Part shown: piece by piece, positions 62,490-64,000 of the stretch
Position numbering within the stretch: the stretch's first letter is position 1
Layout: every line of letters begins with the position of its first letter
Source of the DNA: JAQVEM01 sp964601205
Lineage (GTDB): Bacteria > Actinomycetota > Humimicrobiia > Humimicrobiales > Humimicrobiaceae
Assembly (NCBI GenBank): GCA_964601205.1
Contig: CAZRML010000010.1
Location: forward strand, 12,501 to 76,500
Length of the DNA: 64,000 bases
Direction of reading: 5' to 3'
Made by a program: the position numbers and the translations under genes
Notes under the pieces: model-generated
Database searches by the model: none
Seen by the model: only the letters and a program-made list of their open reading frames with translations
What the model was told of the DNA's origin: nothing

Positions 62490-63830
62490 TCACTTTATAG
62501 CTCTTGTTTTTATTAAATCCCTGTACCAGAATGCACTGTCTTTAAATATTCTCTCCTGTGTTTTATAATCCAGATAAATAATCCCAAATCTTTTTGAATA
62601 TCCTTCCTGCCATTCAAAATTATCAATAAGAGACCACAGAAAATATCCTCTTATATCCATTCCCTTCTTTATCAACCTTGCAATTTCTGATAAATGTCTT
62701 CTTAAATAATCGATTCGCCTGGTATCTCTGACTTCTCCTTTTTTTAATAAATTATCTTTAAATGCAGCTCCATTTTCCGTAATGTAAATCGGTATTTTGG
62801 TGTACTCTTTTCTCAATCTTAGCACAAGGTCATAGAGGGCTTCCGGTACTATTTCCCAGTCCATTTCTGTTCTGGCAAATTTACCATAAACTTTTTCAAA
62901 TTTTAGTTCTGAATCACCGGAAAATTTTATAAGCTCACGGCTATAATAATTTACCCCCAGAAAATCATTTTTAATTGATATTTTTTGTAAATCTTCCTCC
63001 TGTATAAAATCATAATCAAACACAAACTGCTTATACATTTCCTTCATATCCTCGGGATAGTAACCTTTAAAAACAGGATCCAGAAACCATCTATTCAGAT
63101 AACCGTCTCTTATCCTGGCTGCTCTTATGTCATCTTCGGATTGAGTTGCCGGATATGCCGGAATCAAGTTAAGAGTTATTCCTATTTTTCCTTTTTTATA
63201 ACCGAGCTTCCTGAATTCTTCGACTGCATTTGCATGTGACAACAAAATATGATGTGCCGCTATCAGGGACTCTCTCAAATCCCTGTGCCCGGGAGCATGC
63301 GTACCTTCATAATAACTAAAAAATGAAGCACATAATGGCTCATTATGAGTTACCCACAGACTGACGGAATCACCGAGTTCTTCAAATACTCTGCCGGAAT
63401 ACTCTATAAACCATTTTACTGAATCCCTGTTCAACCAGCCGCCCATATTATAGGCCCATAATGGCAGGTCCCAGTGATACAGAGTAACTACGGGCCTGAT
63501 GTTTCTTTCAACAAGTTCGTTTACAAGACTTTTATAAAATTTCATTCCTTCTGGATTAAACTTACCTTTCTCCGGAAAAATCCTCGGCCATGAAATAGAA
63601 AACCGGTATGCATCAATACCTATCTTCCCCATTAATTCAACATCCCCTTTGTATCTGTGGTAGTGGTCACAGGCAATATCACCATTTTCATCCCTGTAAG
63701 TTTTACCCGGGGTCTTTGAAAATACGTCCCAGATAGACAGGGTTCTGCCGTCTTCTCTGACCGCTCCTTCTATCTGATATGAGGATGTTGCGGTACCGAA
63801 CAAAAAATCATTTCCGAATTTTACTGTCAT
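62490..63830 (-). CDS. GH1 beta-glucosidase
   Basis: Cytosolic enzyme (no signal peptide) that hydrolyses imported cellobiose-like sugars. 446 residues, the usual GH1 size. FLFGTATSSYQIEGAVREDGRTLSIWD at 9-35, GIDAYRFSISWPRIFPEKG, YHWDLPLWA, acid/base E164 in WVTHNEPLC, nucleophile E352 in YITENGAA and the aglycone tryptophan region SLIDNFEWQEGYSKRFGIIYLDYKTQ. It converges on the GH9 gene with 145 bases between, so it is a separate transcript but plausibly the same pathway. Confidence 0.94.
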   Translation of the reverse strand: MTVKFGNDFLFGTATSSYQIEGAVREDGRTLSIWDVFSKTPGKTYRDENGDIACDHYHRYKGDVELMGKIGIDAYRFSISWPRIFPEKGKFNPEGMKFYKSLVNELVERNIRPVVTLYHWDLPLWAYNMGGWLNRDSVKWFIEYSGRVFEELGDSVSLWVTHNEPLCASFFSYYEGTHAPGHRDLRESLIAAHHILLSHANAVEEFRKLGYKKGKIGITLNLIPAYPATQSEDDIRAARIRDGYLNRWFLDPVFKGYYPEDMKEMYKQFVFDYDFIQEEDLQKISIKNDFLGVNYYSRELIKFSGDSELKFEKVYGKFARTEMDWEIVPEALYDLVLRLRKEYTKIPIYITENGAAFKDNLLKKGEVRDTRRIDYLRRHLSEIARLIKKGMDIRGYFLWSLIDNFEWQEGYSKRFGIIYLDYKTQERIFKDSAFWYRDLIKTRAIK

Positions 63831-63915
63831 TTTCCCCCTTTTTTTCTTAAGATTATAATCAGGCCAGCTTTTATTTTATTCTTGAAATTTAAGTTTAAAT
63901 TAATTGAACTATTTA

Positions 63916-63957
63916 AGAGTTGTGTTTACAACTCTAGTTTTAAAAGCTCTTTGAAAA
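63916..63957 (+). promoter_or_regulatory. hairpin plus boxA-like motif, possible rRNA-operon leader
   Basis: AGAGTTGT/ACAACTCT (63916-63923 with 63928-63935) forms an 8-pair hairpin, followed by GCTCTTTGAAAAC near 63946-63958, which resembles the NusB-binding boxA (GCTCTTTA-type) of rRNA leaders. The order hairpin then boxA matches boxB-boxA. The sequence then runs AT-rich to the edge with no gene start. Confidence 0.45.
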
Positions 63958-64000
63958 CAAAATAAAAATATAGATAAAATTGATAGATTAAACACTACCT

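Noticed and set aside
63916..63935. CRISPR repeat or tracr-like element at the right edge.
   Set aside because: There is only one hairpin and no repeat spaced at about 60-75 bases; the boxA-like motif after it explains the sequence better.

Overview
The window is AT-rich bacterial chromosome and nearly every stretch is coding. Nothing in it is phage-like, and I see no insertion sequence or CRISPR array. The division and cell-wall cluster has a Gram-positive-like gene content: DivIVA, SepF, YggT, and a MurE with the meso-diaminopimelate signature DNPR. The window also carries an AmaP-type protein, a membrane-anchored GH9 glycanase and two genes for cyclic 2,3-diphosphoglycerate, a compound best known from methanogenic archaea. 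This suits an anaerobic, possibly thermophilic or subsurface lineage near Bacillota or a candidate phylum such as Atribacterota. The assignment is inference; no 16S gene is present.

Layout. 1-4285 (minus): serine and branched-chain amino acid genes (serA cut by the left edge, a class V aminotransferase, ilvN, ilvB). 4286-6119: ilvB upstream region, a possible 55-residue membrane protein, a strong terminator and a trypsin-like lipoprotein. 6357-9384 (plus): an MnmA tRNA thiolase fused to a degenerate IscU/NifU-like domain, then a promoter-hairpins-terminator unit that looks like a stand-alone small RNA, then ilvE. 9496-16042 (minus): two UvrD-type helicases, each with a RecB-like nuclease and a cysteine cluster (AdnAB/AddAB-like), preceded by a 50-residue protein. 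16229-22146: tRNA-Gly(CCC), amaP, a lipid kinase, an orphan amino-acid-type binding lipoprotein, DegV, 5-formyl-THF cyclo-ligase and a GT2 glycosyltransferase. 22131-25788 (minus): a CpaE/MinD-like ATPase, a double-HTH protein, two very small membrane proteins, an HD-GYP protein and a multi-pass membrane protein.

26202-48173 (minus) is a complete dcw cluster from mraZ to ftsZ in canonical order, continuing into pgeF, sepF, proC, yggT, divIVA and a DUF167 gene. It starts from one good promoter followed by three MraZ-type boxes. 48470-51634: exonuclease VII (xseA, xseB), two unknown envelope proteins and an FmdB-type zinc ribbon. 52297-55392: 2-phosphoglycerate kinase, cyclic 2,3-DPG synthetase and a metallophosphoesterase. 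55804-63830: a beta-glucan utilisation locus, with a promoter and palindromic operator, sugar-binding lipoprotein, two permeases, a membrane-anchored GH9 enzyme and a convergent GH1 beta-glucosidase; the transporter ATPase is not here. At the right edge a hairpin and a boxA-like motif suggest that an rRNA operon starts just outside.

Most promising for follow-up: the IscU-like/MnmA fusion, the small RNA at 8007-8183, the cyclic 2,3-DPG gene pair in a bacterium, and the ATPase/HTH/microprotein/HD-GYP group with a 24-codon gene that has an excellent ribosome binding site.
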